A DNA stretch of 64,000 bases from Eulemur rufifrons (Eukaryota; Chordata; Mammalia; Primates; Lemuridae), in assembly GCF_041146395.1 (NCBI RefSeq), contig NC_090989.1, forward strand, positions 224,782,843 to 224,846,842. Direction: 5' to 3'. A model generated the notes under the pieces. That model was not told the origin of the DNA. It searched no databases and saw nothing but the letters and a program-made list of their open reading frames with translations. A program made the position numbers and the translations under genes. Shown one piece after another: positions 32,285 through 45,605 of the stretch. Positions within the stretch are counted from its first letter, which is position 1, and every line of letters starts with the position of its first letter.

Positions 32285-33865
32285 AAGGAGTTTCCTGGGG
32301 GGTGCACGAGCGAGCCGCTGGGTGGGGTGAAAGGGAGACTTGGCCCGGGCTGCGGCTTACCTGGATAACAGTTGGGAAGCCTTGTTTGTTTTTCTAGAAA
32401 ATTCTCTGCAATGGACGCCCGCGTGGCGTGGTCTTCCCTTGTGCGCTTGGCGCACTTTTGTGTTCGCCCCCACTGGATCGAGGCTGAGCGCCTCAGCCAT
32501 TTTGAGGACTGGACATTTGCCGTGCCCATCCAAGTTACTCAAGTGCAGATTATTTTGAATATATTTTAAAGCATGCTTAAGAATCTTTAGAAATACACGC
32601 AGGGGGTAAAATGCGCGCGCGGGTTTGAGGTTCTGACGATCGTTCACGATTTTTTAAAAGCTTCATAAGTAGGCCAATAATTTTGCATTTTAACGGAATA
32701 ATGTCGTTAGTATTCTAAAATGATGTTTAGAAGACAGTAATATACATTCTTTCCGGCTAAAAAGTTGTTCCGTTTTTCTAAGGCAGGTTATTTAAAAAGA
32801 AAAGATACCAAAGAAATACTTGCTAATGATGTGCTACTTTTGATTAAGAACGTATAAATATCTTCCATTGGACACGACTGCTTAAATGCCTAAAGATTAA
32901 ATGCTTTTTATGTATATCGGATTTTTTAAAATGTACTTTAAATATTTTGGCTACACAAGTTGTGAGTGCAGTCATGAAGATAGATTTTTTTTTTCTTGGT
33001 ATCTTCATAGATTTTTTTTTTTTAGCTTAATCTATGGTGGATGAAAAAAGTACACCATGTGTAACATTAAAATGCATCACAATAGGCTTGTTCTATGCCT
33101 TAAAAAAACATATAACAACTTTTAGTCATTCTAAAATAGTTTGAAATTGGTCTTAGGTAGTAAAATATATACATATTAAAATATTTTAAAATAATTGCAT
33201 TTTTAATCATTTGTCACCCGTTCCCCATTTAAATGACATTTCCTAAGTAATCTTCAGAGATGCTTGTAAAGATGTCCTTAGTTCACGGAATAGATATATG
33301 TGCATTTTGGGTTGGAAGTGTGCATTGACATACTTAAGAGATTTGCAGAGTTTTTTAAACTTCTGGTCAGTTATTGATACCATTTCTAAACTTCTTGGTT
33401 AATAATAGAAAATACAAGATTTAAGCTTAATCGTTGAATTTTAATAATTGATTATTTAAAGTTAATTTTTCTAAGAAGAAGACTTTTTTTGGTTATGAGT
33501 AAAAGTTCCAAATTAATCAGCTTTCTATATTTGGACTACAGTTTTCTTGAAATAATATATAACTTGTAGGTGTGTTTTTAACATTTTAATTTCACCTTTT
33601 GGCTTGTGTCTGGGCTTCTGAGGTACAGGACAGGTACTTTTACTTTCTCCTTTCATAATCACCAGTACTGTAGTCAATTTCGAAAGAAAATCTCTTTTTT
33701 TTTGTTGTTACATGTAGTAAGTAAAAATACAATTTATGTTCTTTAAACCTCCTTTTTTCAATCTTTAACAATGTTATTTAAAAGAAGATAAATTGAAGAG
33801 GGACCATGAGGAGTGTCCTAGGTAGGTCAGGTCCTCTCCAGTCCCCAGTTCTGGCTTTCCCTCCC
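32285..33865. other. single-copy AT-rich part of DMRT1 intron 1
   Basis: From about 32560 the sequence turns AT-rich with T-runs and no recognisable repeat. It could hold conserved intronic enhancers, which cannot be judged without other species. Confidence 0.5.
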
Positions 33866-34290
33866 TCCTGCCTGGAATGTCACACACCTGTCCTCTCCCT
33901 TTCTCATCCAGGGACATCAACACCAAATTCCTTCCCCTCACTGCCTCTCCACATACTCTGTTCCCCTCTGGGAAACAGGGCTCTCTAGGCTTTCCTAAGC
34001 AGCCCCTGCCTTATTTGCCCACCCTGTTCCAGATTGTTCCACCCCTTCATCCTTGCTGGTCCAAGTCCTACTCATCCTGTTCTTCGATGCTCTGTTCAAA
34101 TACTACCTCTGGCTGATTCCTACATTTTAAAGATGTTTCCATCTCTGAATTTCTTGTGTAGGATTGGTATGTACGTCTCTTATGGGTTTTATTACATTTT
34201 GTCTTGTGTTATAGTTGCATGTTTGCTTGCCTCTTGTTTCTCCTTTTAAACAGTAATTTAGGTTCTAATCTAATCTCACTGCTCCCTGTT
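33866..34290 (+). mobile_element. DMRT1: LINE L2 fragment in intron 1
   Basis: CTGCCTGGAATGTCACACAC, CAAATTCCTTCCCCTCACTG, TCAAATACTACCTCTGGCTG and the pyrimidine-rich body fit L2. Confidence 0.6.
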
Positions 34291-34488
34291 CTTAGTACCA
34301 TGGTCTTTTACATATTTGGGGAATGAGGAGTGATCCCATTCTCTTTCTTTCCTAATCTATAATCTGTGAATGCTTGTGACCTTTTCTACTCTTCAGATTG
34401 AACTGTTTGGCTGACCGTACAGTTTTACCTGCTCTTCCCTAGCCAACCTTACTTCCTGATGCTCTACACACTTATTTGTTTAACAAGT

Positions 34489-34559
34489 TTTCCTTTCCTT
34501 TCTTTTCCCCTTTCTCCTTTCCTTTCCCCTTCCCCTTTTCCTTTCCTTTCCTTTCCTTT
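34489..34559. repeat. CTTTC/CCTTT-type pyrimidine tract
   Basis: Nearly pure pyrimidine on the + strand with repeated TTTCC units, joined to the Alu that follows. Confidence 0.85.
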
Positions 34560-34798
34560 GCCTCAAACTCATGCACTCAAGCAATCCTCCTGCCTCAGCT
34601 TCCCAAGTAGCTAGGACTACAGGTGCGTGCCAGCACACCCAGCTAATTTTCTTTCTCTTTCTTTCTTTTTTTTTTTTTTTAGAGATGGGGTCTTGCTGTG
34701 TTGTCCAGGCTGGTCTCAAACTCTTGGAGTCAATCAATTCTCCTGCCTCAGCCTCCTAAAGTGCTAGGGTTACAGGTGTGAGCCACCATACTGGGCCC
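34560..34798 (-). mobile_element. old Alu in intron 1, antisense to DMRT1
   Basis: CAATCCTCCTGCCTCAGCTT, ACCCAGCTAATTTTCTTTC, a T-run and GGTGTGAGCCACCATACTGG identify a minus-strand Alu whose poly-T head merges into the pyrimidine tract. Confidence 0.85.
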
Positions 34799-34849
34799 TA
34801 ACAAGCAGTTTTTGAGAACCTACTGTGGGCCAAGTGCTCTGGCTCTAAA

Positions 34850-35005
34850 CCGTTTCTCAGCTTTGACTACACATCATAGTTAGCTGGGTGGCTTTAAAAG
34901 AAATTGGAGATTGGCAGACCTCACCCCCAGAGGCAGTGAATCACAGTATCAGGGTGGGCAGAGCTTTCTGCGGCTTTGGTAAAGCTGTGCACGTGATTCT
35001 GAAGT
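34850..35005. mobile_element. MER5A-like hAT remnant beside the exon 2 acceptor
   Basis: TTTCTCAGCTTTGACTACACAT, GGTGGCTTTAAAAGAAATTGG, CAGACCTCACCCCCAGAGGC and a GTGATTCTGAAGTG end follow the MER5A order. The remnant ends about 32 bases before exon 2, so it occupies the usual branch-point region. Confidence 0.7.
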
Positions 35006-35037
35006 GCGGGAGGATGACCTGTTGTCCTGTCTTCCAG

Positions 35038-35218
35038 GTGGCCCTGAGGAGGCAGCAGGCCCAGGAGGAAGAATTGGGCATCAGCCACCCCATCCCGCTG
35101 CCCAGTGCGGCCGAGATACTTGTCAAGAGAGAGAACAATGGCAGCAACCCGTGCCTCATGACCGAGAACAGCAGCCCCTCTCAGCCACCGGCCAATACCC
35201 CGACCACTGCAGCTTCAG
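35038..35218 (+). CDS. DMRT1: DMRT1 exon 2
   Basis: Second coding exon, 181 bases, entering in phase 0 and leaving one base into the next codon. It encodes residues 119-178. [14 protein letters not shown] completes the recognition helix after the DM domain, followed by [20 protein letters not shown] and a Ser/Pro/Thr-rich end (PTTAAS). The acceptor is CCTGTCTTCCAG and the donor is TCAG|GTAACC. In human DMRT1 the next residue is Glu, which fits a codon split after its first G. KREN and the polar stretch after it belong to the linker region; the C-terminal male-specific motif is encoded by later exons outside the window. The frame happens to be open for 50 codons upstream into intron 1, which is not evidence of coding. 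The identification is secure. Confidence 0.97.
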
Positions 35219-35689
35219 GTAACCTGGGGGGCTTGGGGTTCACATCCAGATCAGGCATGAGGGAAGAAGAAGAGCTGCATCTGCATGAGCCATGTATAAC
35301 ATGCAGGGCTTGGAGGATTTTGTTAAAGGGCTCTCCCTCTGACGGTCTGTTTTTGGCTGCCTCACAAAGGAGGTGGCCATGAATTCTAGAGAAAGAGGTT
35401 GAACAGCTTCCTTTTCCTGTTGATAATTAGTCAAGAGCGAATCAGGACAGAGTCAGAATCACAGAATGTCAGAGAGAAGTGAGATTATTCTGATTTTATC
35501 TGGGTCCACCCTTCCATTTTTGGGTCATCTTGATGGAAGCTAAAGATCCTGGTTTCCTAGAACTGAAAGTTGATTTCTCCAGCCAGGACTGCATCCATTT
35601 GGGGAAAGTGTCTGCAAAGGCCGAATCCTGGGTGTCAAATTTGAATGAGCCCTGGGAAGTGACAGAGGAAGGCATACCGCGTTGGCTTG

Positions 35690-35910
35690 CGTTCTCTCCT
35701 GCGTGCTAAGCACTGTCCCAGGGGCTGTATGTGTGCTAATTCGTCTCGTTTCATTCTCAGAGTAACTCGGTAAGGTAGGAGTTATCAGTCCTTCTTTACA
35801 CATGTGAAAACTGAGGGTAGAGGAAGTTAAATGACCAGCCAAGTCATTGAACTAGACAGTATCTGAATCAGTCCCTCTGCCTCCAGGGCTCAGAGTGCGT
35901 ACTGCACTGG
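35690..35910 (+). mobile_element. MIR SINE fragment in intron 2
   Basis: GCGTGCTAAGCACTGTCCCA, CTCGGTAAGGTAGGAGTTAT, CACATGTGAAAACTGAGGGT and TCTGCCTCCAGGGCTCAGAG in MIR order. Confidence 0.8.
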
Positions 35911-35948
35911 GTCTCCACATTACCTTGAGGATCACAGGGGTCTAGGGC

Positions 35949-36107
35949 TACGCTGTCCAATATGGAAGTGGCTAGCCACAGGTGACTGTTTAAATATAAT
36001 TGATTACAGTGAAATCAAATGAAAGCATTCATTTCCTCTGTTGTACCAACCACGTTTCGCATGCTTGATAGCCACGTTATAGCTAAGGGCTACCATATTG
36101 GATAATC
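35949..36107. mobile_element. short DNA transposon remnant
   Basis: The ends TGTCCAATATGG and CCATATTGGATA are roughly inverted. AGTGGCTAGCCACAGGTGAC and TTGATAGCCACGTTATAGC match a common non-autonomous mammalian element with a TGTCCAATA end. Family not named. Confidence 0.55.
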
Positions 36108-38889
36108 ATCTCTGTCTCTCAGAAAATTTCATTTGATGACAGGAGCTCTAGGACATCCACCAAATGAAGATCCGTACAATCTGTTGTTTCTGGCAATTAA
36201 ATACACATGCTTCGATTCATAGAGTGTCTGTAAAGGCTGCTAAGCTCCATGAAATAGTCTTGCAGTGTGGTTACCACCTTGACTAAGCTTTTAGGAATTA
36301 CTCAGTTTGCTGGGCTTACCCAGTTGGCTAAAGTTGCTCAACTGCATGTCATTAGCTAGTCTTGCAATTTTGGACAAGTCACTTAAGCTCTCTGGGCCTT
36401 TCGTTTCCTCTTCTCAAAAATAAGGGAGAAGGGTTCCTGAGGGTCTTGAAGACCCGAATCTTGGCCATTATAAAGAAAGAGGGTAAGCAGGCACCAAAGA
36501 AAGCAGGTAGGTATGTCTGTGTGTGTTGCTGGAGCTATGGATTCAATAATTAACAGAAGGCAAGGTTCTCTTCTTTTTTCTTTTTTGGATTAGTTGCTCA
36601 TAGTATATGTCTACAACAGTTTCCAGACTTTGCTTTTCATAGGAAGGAAGGAGTATATCTATCAGAAATAGGATCTTTACACTTAGGGATTTTAAGATGT
36701 GTCTAAGGCTTAGTGACCAAATGATAAGGGTGGCTTGAGCTGGAGGGCTGAGATGAGAACTGTGGATGTGTCATTTGAGTAAAGAGGGGGTCCCACTGCT
36801 AGCTTTTACATAGGGGAGTAACTCACTTGAATATTCACACACATCTTATGAGGTAGGAATTACTTTCCACCATTTACAGATAAGGAAACCAAGGTTTAGT
36901 AAGTGGTCGGGAAACCGCCGCAGAAAAAAGTTGTGCTGAGGTGGGTTCATTCCAGGCCTGTCTGTCCCCAGAGCCCTTGGATTTTCCATTCTACTTGCCT
37001 GGGAGGAGAGGCTGAGGGGTCAGTTGCCATGTTTCCTTAGGGAATGGACAGTTTTGATTGATTAGAGCCTGTGGTCTAATCTTCAGAGGGATTTAGGGCT
37101 AATGGGCAAATAGAAACAATGTTAGGGGCAAAATTCCCTGCCATTCTCCCTTGGCTCAGACGGCTGCAGACACTGGTTAAACTGGGAAAGGCCCATGAGG
37201 GGTCAGTGTCAATGCTGGGCATTGTGTAGGGAACCAGGGTCGTGGACTCAGGGTCTTGCCTGACGTCCTTCAGTCCACTTTTGGTGGAAGGGATGTGGTA
37301 TCACATCATAGTTTGATTGTATGCCCCAAGATAGTGCAGCTTTAGAGTAGGACTTCAGGCTCTACAGAGTTCAGAATGACAAAGAAGTTCTCCCAGGGGA
37401 TTGCAGAGTGGCCAGAGCATTGATAGGGAAAGTTACAAAAAGAAGCAGCCAGGGGAGCAAGACAGAGGGTTCAGGGTCAAGGAGGATGTAACCAGATTCC
37501 CTTCTTTGTCTCTGGAGCCAACAGCCCTTGGAGTCATTCTGGAGTCCTGAACCGCTCATTTGCTCTGGGAGGCTTTGCCTTGCAAAGGAAGATGGGTTGT
37601 CCGCCAGCCAGCTATTCTCTGTGGGGCAGGAGCCACAGATCAGCGTTGTACACAGGACTTCTGTTCAACCTCCTGGGTGGGGATTGAGACCATCCCGACT
37701 GAGTTAGGATGAGAACAAGAGGGAGACAGAAATGCCAGTAGAATGAAAATATGCACATAGAGAGAGAAAGAGGGAGGGAGGGTCAGTGGAGGAGAGAGAA
37801 AAAACCAGAAACTGACCAAAGAGAGTCCTGAAGCTTTTATGCAACAGGTGGAGCCCAGCGTCTTTAGATAGATGCTACTAACAAATATAGAGCTTATATT
37901 AATTTTTCAGAGGTTGATTTTATTTCAAATGACATTTATATTTATGCAAGTGAACGGTAAATATTTATGGTAGAGTACAAAGTGTATTCAATGAAAGATA
38001 ATTGTTCTTCCCACCCCAGCCTGCAGTTCTCTTCGTTATTCCAGGATTACTTGATGCATGTACAGGCTTATGTGTCTCTTTATCCTTCTCATATACATGT
38101 AATATTCACACATTTAATATAAAGAGAATGTATTGTTTAGCTTTTTTTGCTGTATAATACAGCTTGGAATTTTTAGTAGCCTAGAATTCTATTATATAGA
38201 TGTGGAAGGCAAGTATTTGAAATTATTTAGTGAGATATGAAAGTTGTAGGAGTTGCCTACCAACCCGGCTCACCTGGAAGCAAGTTGCTGACCCATTCCT
38301 TTCTAATCTTTCCTAATATCTGATGCCTAATGTCCACTAGGCTAGTAGGGTGGTGAAATTGAATAGATTTTTATGTCCTTGAACTTTCTTAGTTATCTCC
38401 TTTTGGCTCCTAAAAGTGCCAAAAGTGCGAGTGAGAAATGCTCAAGAATTATTGCTGAGATTATCAGCAGAATTGTAAGGACACTTAGAAGGAAATTGGA
38501 TTTACTAAGCTGTTTGTTTCATTTATTGAAGAACTGACCCTCTGAGTGGGATATGTAAGTTAGAGGAAAGTCTCTACAATGCTTAACCAAAGATAGGTTA
38601 AAATGGACCAAAAGATTGAACAAATATTCCTCAAATAATGGGCATAAAAGATTTTTGTTGTTTTCTTCTATGATTGTGGGTGTTATGTGGAAAGAAACAG
38701 CCTTTTGAAGAAATTCTCTGTTCATTGCTGTTTCTTGTACTAGCAGGATTAGATGTTAGCAGGTACACTGTTGATTAGCAAAGTTTCTTTTCAGCCGTTT
38801 TTGGAGACTCCAAAAAAAAAATGAGATGAGTATTTTTGGTTGTAAATGACAATAAATTAATAACAATTTCAGCGTTTTGTCTATGGTTT
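36108..38889. other. intron 2 stretch, mostly unassigned
   Basis: A minus-strand MIR piece lies at about 36340-36425 (CTTAAGCTCTCTGGGCCTTT). A purine-rich GA tract lies at about 37760-37800. The rest shows no recognisable element. Confidence 0.4.
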
Positions 38890-39173
38890 CTTTTTTTTTT
38901 TGAGACAGGGTTTTGCTCTGTCATCCAGGCTGGAGTGCAGTGGCATCATCATAGCTCATTGCAGCCTCCAACTCCTGGGCTCGGTCCTCCTGCCTCAGCC
39001 TCCCTAGCAACTGGGACTACAGGCACACACCACTGTGCCTGGTTAATTTTTTGTGTGTAGATATGGGGTCTCGTTATTGCCTCGGCTGGTTTTGAACTAC
39101 TGGCCTCAAGCCATCCTCCTGCCTCGGCCTCCCAAAGTTCTGGGATTATAGGCGTGAGCCACTAGGCCTAGCC
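38890..39173 (-). mobile_element. old Alu, antisense to DMRT1
   Basis: T-run, GAGACAGGGTTTTGCTCTGT, TGGCATCATCATAGCTCATT and GGGATTATAGGCGTGAGCCA. AluJ-like. Confidence 0.87.
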
Positions 39174-39889
39174 TCATTTAAACAATTTTTATCATAAATT
39201 GTACTTTTTTATTTCAAAAATTATCAGCTGCCTTTTTTTTTTTTTAATCTCAGGCATTCTTTGTCTTTGTAAATTTGGGCTCCTCTGTGTTTTATTTTAT
39301 ATTCTACTTTTCCTTCAACCTCCTGTGTGCCCTATGTAGAATACTGTCTTACCCAGTACTTACACTAAGGTCTGCATAGTTCTTTGCCTCTCCTTTTCTA
39401 TGCAGAAAGTGTCAGATGAAGGCTTGCATTGTAGATAACTTGGTGCTGCATGTGTGCCCTTTGTAAGGACCTGAATGTTATCTCCTTCGGGGCCCTCCCT
39501 TCTGGAGCACCCTGGACTTCCATCCACACTCACATTCACCCTCCCCCGGATCAAACTACCTCCAGCTTTCTCGGGCCTCCTCCGGCAGCTCCAGCCTCTC
39601 CTGTGGCCCATGGCCCGGTTTTAGTGCCTTTTACTGATGAGTCAGGTTTGTGCCAAATATTAGAGGGGCCCCTCCCTCACTTCTCTTCTGTAGCGGTATT
39701 TCCACCTGGAGAGCATCCAGTGAAAGAGAGCACATGTCAGTAGCAGAGCACATTTCATTGTATGTCTGAGAGCTTAAATGCTTTATAAACATGAAATTTG
39801 GTCTTTCAAAATGGAGTAGTGTCCCTGTTCAGGAGTTGTCATGAGTAAGAGATATGGCTGATGAATTAACAGTTGAAGGTATGGAGTTA
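39174..39889. other. intron 2 stretch, nothing recognised
   Basis: A 97-codon frame at 39450 is unsupported by any domain. No repeat family seen. Confidence 0.4.
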
Positions 39890-40205
39890 TTTAAATAAAA
39901 AACAAATTTTTAGGGCAGTTTTAGGTTTACAGAAAAATTGAGTGGAAGGTATAGAGATTTCGCACATCCCTCCTGCCCCCACACATGCATAGCCTCCCCC
40001 TTTATCAACATCCCCCACCAGGGTGGCACATTGGTTAGAATTGGTGAACCCACATTGACAGATCATCATCACCCAGAGTCCATAGCCTGCAGTAGGGTTC
40101 ACTCTTGTTGATGTACTTTTGATGAGCTTGGACAAATGTATAATGACACGTTCTTGCCATTATGGTATCATGTAGAGTATTTCCACTGCCCTAGAAATCC
40201 TCTGT
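39890..40205 (-). mobile_element. L1 3' UTR fragment, antisense
   Basis: TTTAGGTTTACAGAAAAATTGA, CCCCTTTATCAACATCCCCC, TTGGACAAATGTATAATGAC and TTTCCACTGCCCTAGAAATC match the antisense old L1 3' end. Confidence 0.85.
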
Positions 40206-40563
40206 GGGGTTATTTAAATTTAAAATAACATTTCAGTTTTTATCTTTCCTAACATCATAAAGAAGGAAGCACTTCATTCAAATGAACAATAAAAATATTT
40301 TAGATAAATTCAACTGGGAATTTATTTTTGAAAGATTCTGGCCATTTAGGTGAGCTCTGTTTGGTTTTAGAGCTCTCAATTGCAAGTAGAATAGGAAATG
40401 ATTTTAGGTTTTTAAAAGTCTTCAAATAAAAACATTTCCAAATTTTACTTTCAGAGTCAAAGAAATTTCCAGGATTTCCAGTGAAACAAAACTCCTAAAC
40501 CAAAGTAATAGTTGGAAGCTTGGATGAAAGAAAATATTTCAGATTAATGGGACTGATTTCTTT
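40206..40563. other. intron 2 stretch, nothing recognised
   Basis: AT-rich and without a recognisable signature. Confidence 0.4.
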
Positions 40564-40696
40564 CTTTTTTTTTTTTTTTTTAAAACAGGGTCTCACTGTT
40601 GCCCAGGCTAGTCTTGAACTCCTGGCCTCAAATGATCCTCCCATCTCAGCCTCCCAAAGTGCTAGGATTTCAGGCATGAGCCACCACACTGGGCCC
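40564..40696 (-). mobile_element. Alu single-arm fragment
   Basis: T-run, AACAGGGTCTCACTGTTGCC, CTCCCAAAGTGCTAGGATTT, GAGCCACCACACTGGGC. Confidence 0.8.
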
Positions 40697-40740
40697 AGGG
40701 ATAATTGTTTTGATAGCCTGTTGTTTTAAATAGTGTCTTA

Positions 40741-41689
<949 letters not shown>

Positions 41690-42325
41690 GATGTAATTCG
41701 TTGTTTAAAGTGTACAATTCAGTGTTTGTAAGTAAATTCACAGGGTTATGCAACAATCACCAAAATCTGGTTTTGGAACATTGTCTCCTCCTAAAAGAAA
41801 CCTTATACCCATTAGCAGTCACTCCCCTTGTGCTCCCACTCCGGCCCCAGGTAACCACTATTATATTTTCCGTCTCTGCAAATTTGCCTATTGTGGACAT
41901 TTCATGTATTGGTACATTTCATATAACTGGAATGATTGATAAGATGTGTGACCTTTTGTGTCTTGCCTCTATAACTTAGCCTGATGCTTGCTAGGTTCAT
42001 CTATGTTGTAGTCTGTATTTCTAAGTATTATTATTCGTTTTTATTTCTAAATAGTCCATTATATAAACCTACCGTACTTTGTTTTTCTGTTCATCAGCTG
42101 ATGAGTATGTGAGTGCTTTATACTTCTTGGCCGTTATGAGTAATGCACTATGAACATTTGTGCATAAGTTCTTCTATGAACACATGTTTCATTCTCTTGG
42201 GTATACCAGAGTAAAATTGCTGCGTCTTTTGGTAACCCTATGCTTAACTTTTTGAGGAACTGCCAGACTGTTTTCCAAAGAGGCTGAAGTATTTAAATTC
42301 CCACCAACAGTAAATGAGGATTCCA
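41690..42325 (-). mobile_element. L1 3' end, antisense
   Basis: TTAAAGTGTACAATTCAGTG, TTATACCCATTAGCAGTCAC, TTCATATAACTGGAATGATT and AATTCCCACCAACAGTAAAT are antisense L1 3' UTR and ORF2 end. Confidence 0.88.
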
Positions 42326-43109
42326 GAAAATTCAAACAAGTCTTTTAAAATTGAAAGATAAGATGCCTTCATCCTGGCAAGCACCACAGATAGTTAAAAC
42401 GTGGTGAGAGTCTCTTTGACGACAAGAGGTTTAGACTGTGAAGGATTTTCTAAGTTTGTATTTTATTATTACTAGAAATAAGTTAATATTTAGGTTTTTA
42501 AAAAAGTCTCTTTTGTCTCATTGTCACGTATAGTTTGTAGTGAGAGGAACAGTGTTTGCAGGAGTAGAGCAATTCATGAAGGGACCTGGGATTGGGCTTT
42601 CTTCGTTGTAGCTGTATTATTGGCTATCTTTAGGAAGGGCTAAAGCAACTTTTCAGACCTCAGGTGACATGTATTTCCTAAGAACGAGGGAGCAGGAATT
42701 CTGCCCTAGTACCTTGGCAAGAAAAAATTTTATCTGTGAATTTCAAAAATTGGAAGACCACCATCACTCTTCTGGAGAGTGAATAAAAACCTGAGAGTGA
42801 GGGCAATTCACAGAGACTCGCAGAATTTACTGCCCAGAGCTGGTTGTAGCGTTGAAAACTTTTATAAATGGTGACACTAGGTTTTGTCCGTGTGTGGTGC
42901 AGCCTTGCGTCTGCTCCCATAGGAAACTTCTGGAATGTCAGAAAGCTCATCTGTGTCTGGTTTTCACTTGCCTGCTCATCAGCGTCCTCTTGGAGTCCTT
43001 GACTGACATATTCCTAGTTGTCTGTTGGTTTGGGGATACTGTCCTGTTGACCATCCCATAGACACTCTTTGGGTCTTGTGGATGCCTTTCTGTCTCATCT
43101 GTTGTTTTA
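42326..43109. other. intron 2 stretch, nothing recognised
   Basis: No element or exon-like structure recognised. Confidence 0.4.
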
Positions 43110-43330
43110 ACAAACTTAAAACTTTCTTTTACTGTGGTAAAATATACATAACTTAAAATTTACCATTTTAGCCATCTTTTAAGTGCACAGTTCGGTGGCA
43201 CTAAAGTATATTCATGTTGTTTTTGTGCAACCATCACCACCATCCATCTCTAGAACTTCCTGAACTGAAACTCTGTACCCATTAAATGGTAACTCCTCAT
43301 TTGCCCCTCTCATTCCCTAGTTTTTGGCTG
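43110..43330 (-). mobile_element. L1 3' UTR fragment, antisense
   Basis: GGTAAAATATACATAACTTA, AGTGCACAGTTCGGTGGCAC and AACTCTGTACCCATTAAATG are antisense L1 3' UTR phrases. Confidence 0.85.
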
Positions 43331-43995
43331 AGGATAGTCTCTTCTGCCAGCCTAGCTTTCTTCAAAGCTTCCTGGCCTTTGAAATCACCTGTGAACTGAT
43401 ATGAGCCAAGATGATTCCTTTTATCTCTGTCAGCATCCTTTCCTCTCTTTCTTCTCCCAGCCCCCACATTTTTACTGTATTGCTGACTTCTCTCTCTGTT
43501 GTATATGCTGGTCTAGTCTGTGCTTCTGGGGCAATGGGAACTCTGAAGTCTCTGGAAGGACTGAGGTTAATAGGGAAGAGGTGCAGGGGAATGTAAGCTA
43601 ACATCTTAGGCAGGGTACTGTAAATTCTCTGTCGGACAAGCTCGACTCTGGGCCTAGGAGTGCTCTCAGTGGTACCGTGATGCAGAGAGCGCAGGGTAGG
43701 GGTGCCTGCGGGGCTCTGGCTGCTGTCTCACTGCTTCCTGACCTCTCGGGGTTCCTTTCTGCAGTTGTCATAAGCAACTGTGAAAGTGCACATCAGCACT
43801 TCTGTCTCAGCCTGAAGGTGTCTTACTTTTCACCTGATTAAAAAAAATTTTAATCCAAAGTGAGAAACTTTTTGAGTATCGTGTGAAAATTCACAGAAAT
43901 ATTGATACCTGTTGCTGACCCAAATTACATTTCAAGTTTACTCTAGTCTGTTACATCTGTAGGCAAACTTCTCAATTGCTAATCTGGGTGTTTTG
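43331..43995. other. intron 2 stretch, nothing recognised
   Basis: No signature seen. Pyrimidine-rich around 43430-43510. Confidence 0.4.
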
Positions 43996-44326
<331 letters not shown>

Positions 44327-44794
44327 GATAATCTGGTTTTATTGTGAGTATGTTCAGATAACACTGAACATACTTTCCAGAAAAAATGCACAGGAAACTC
44401 TTAAAGTAGACTATAAATGCTGGATTGTTGTCAAAGGAAAATACTGATTCAGTATGATAGTAATAACAGATTTCCTGAAGTTTCCTGGCAGTGAGAGTTC
44501 TTAGATACTGCTTCAGCCATCCAGTGTCAGTTCAAGTCAGTGTATACCAACAGATGACTTTCAGTATTGATTTCAGTATTTACAACACTACTTATTTTTG
44601 CACCACTCCTTAACTCTGATCTCGAGATTTTAAGTTTTATCTAAAATACATAGACTATGTATTAATTCAGTGAAGCAGATTGGATTCATCAAATACAAAT
44701 AAATGTTTGCTGAACTGCATTGAATCCATCTCTGCTGTTGAGTCTGTTGTCTGAGCAAGATGACCTCCCTTCCTCCTTCCCTTTCTTCTGTTTT
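44327..44794. other. intron 2 stretch, nothing recognised
   Basis: AT-rich and without a recognisable element. Confidence 0.4.
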
Positions 44795-45460
44795 TCCATT
44801 TTATTTATTCATTCATTTCAACAAATATTCATTGTGTGGCTGCATTGGACCAGATCTTATTCTAGGTACGGAGTATATAGCAGTGCATAAAACATCTGTC
44901 TCTCATGCATCTTATATTTGCAGGGTGGAGGAGACAGCTGATGTACAAGTACATCAGTAAATAAAATATTTTCAGAAAGTGGTGTTATGAAGAAAAACAA
45001 AGTGATATGATGGATGTGACCAAGGGGACAGTGGCTGTTTGAAATAGGGTGGTCAAAGAAAGAGATTAAATTGGAGCCATTCCTGTAAGATTTGGGGGAA
45101 GAACATTCCGGGTGGAAGGAGCAGCAAGCTTAGGCCACTGAAAACAGGCAGGTGGCTGGAGTGCTGTGAGCACGGGGTGACATCAGTAGGGCGGTGTCTC
45201 CTAGGGCTGTGTAGGTCATGGAAAGAGTTGGGATTTTACAATGAGTGCTATGGTATGTCATTGGGGTGTCGAAGCGGTAAATGGCGTGATCTGGTTTACT
45301 TTGTTGAAAGAGCCCTCTGCTGCCATGTGGAGTGTGGTTTGAAGGGAGTCGTGTGAGAGCAGAGATGGATGCAAAGGCTGTGCCGTCGCCCAGGCTAAGG
45401 GGATTGCTCCTTGGACTGTGGGGAGTGGCTACAGAGATGCAAAGGAGGGGCGGGACAGGA
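44795..45460 (+). mobile_element. old mammalian dispersed repeat, family not assigned
   Basis: TCAACAAATATTCATTGTGT, GGGGGAAGAACATTCCGGGT, GGCGTGATCTGGTTTACTTT and GAAAGAGCCCTCTGCTGCC follow the order of a widespread ancient repeat (about 0.7-1 kb) that I recognise by pattern but cannot name reliably. Confidence 0.5.
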
Positions 45461-45605
45461 AGTCTGTTTTGGAGCTAAATTTATGTGTAATTTTGGTAGA
45501 TACTGTCAGTGATGGTCCCTTCTGAGAGCAGCTGCCACAGCGTTGCCAGTATTAGGTTGTCATTGGGGTTTTACCAGCTAAAGGTGAGAAGCCGTCCGTC
45601 AGAGT

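Larger units (their letters stand above)
30640..32330. promoter_or_regulatory. DMRT1: CpG island over DMRT1 promoter, exon 1 and early intron 1
   Basis: Base composition changes sharply from AT-rich flanks to GC- and CpG-rich sequence, centred on exon 1. The island holds the likely 5' UTR, all of exon 1 and the intron 1 minisatellite. Such islands mark the promoters of developmental genes, and DMRT1 promoter methylation is used in sex-specific control in several vertebrates (established knowledge, not visible here). Confidence 0.75.
31560..35037 (+). other. DMRT1: DMRT1 intron 1
   Basis: A 3478-base intron in phase 0, bounded by CAG|GTGAGT and a pyrimidine-rich CCTGTCTTCCAG acceptor. Contents: a GC-rich minisatellite (31780-32284), an AT-rich single-copy part (32285-33865), an L2 fragment, a CT-rich tract with an Alu, and a MER5A-like remnant ending about 32 bases before exon 2. 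Confidence 0.93.

Noticed and set aside
34888..35382. 164-codon frame spanning exon 2 as a gene of its own
   Set aside because: Only 35038-35218 matches DMRT1. The rest is intron, including a transposon remnant, and the open frame is chance.
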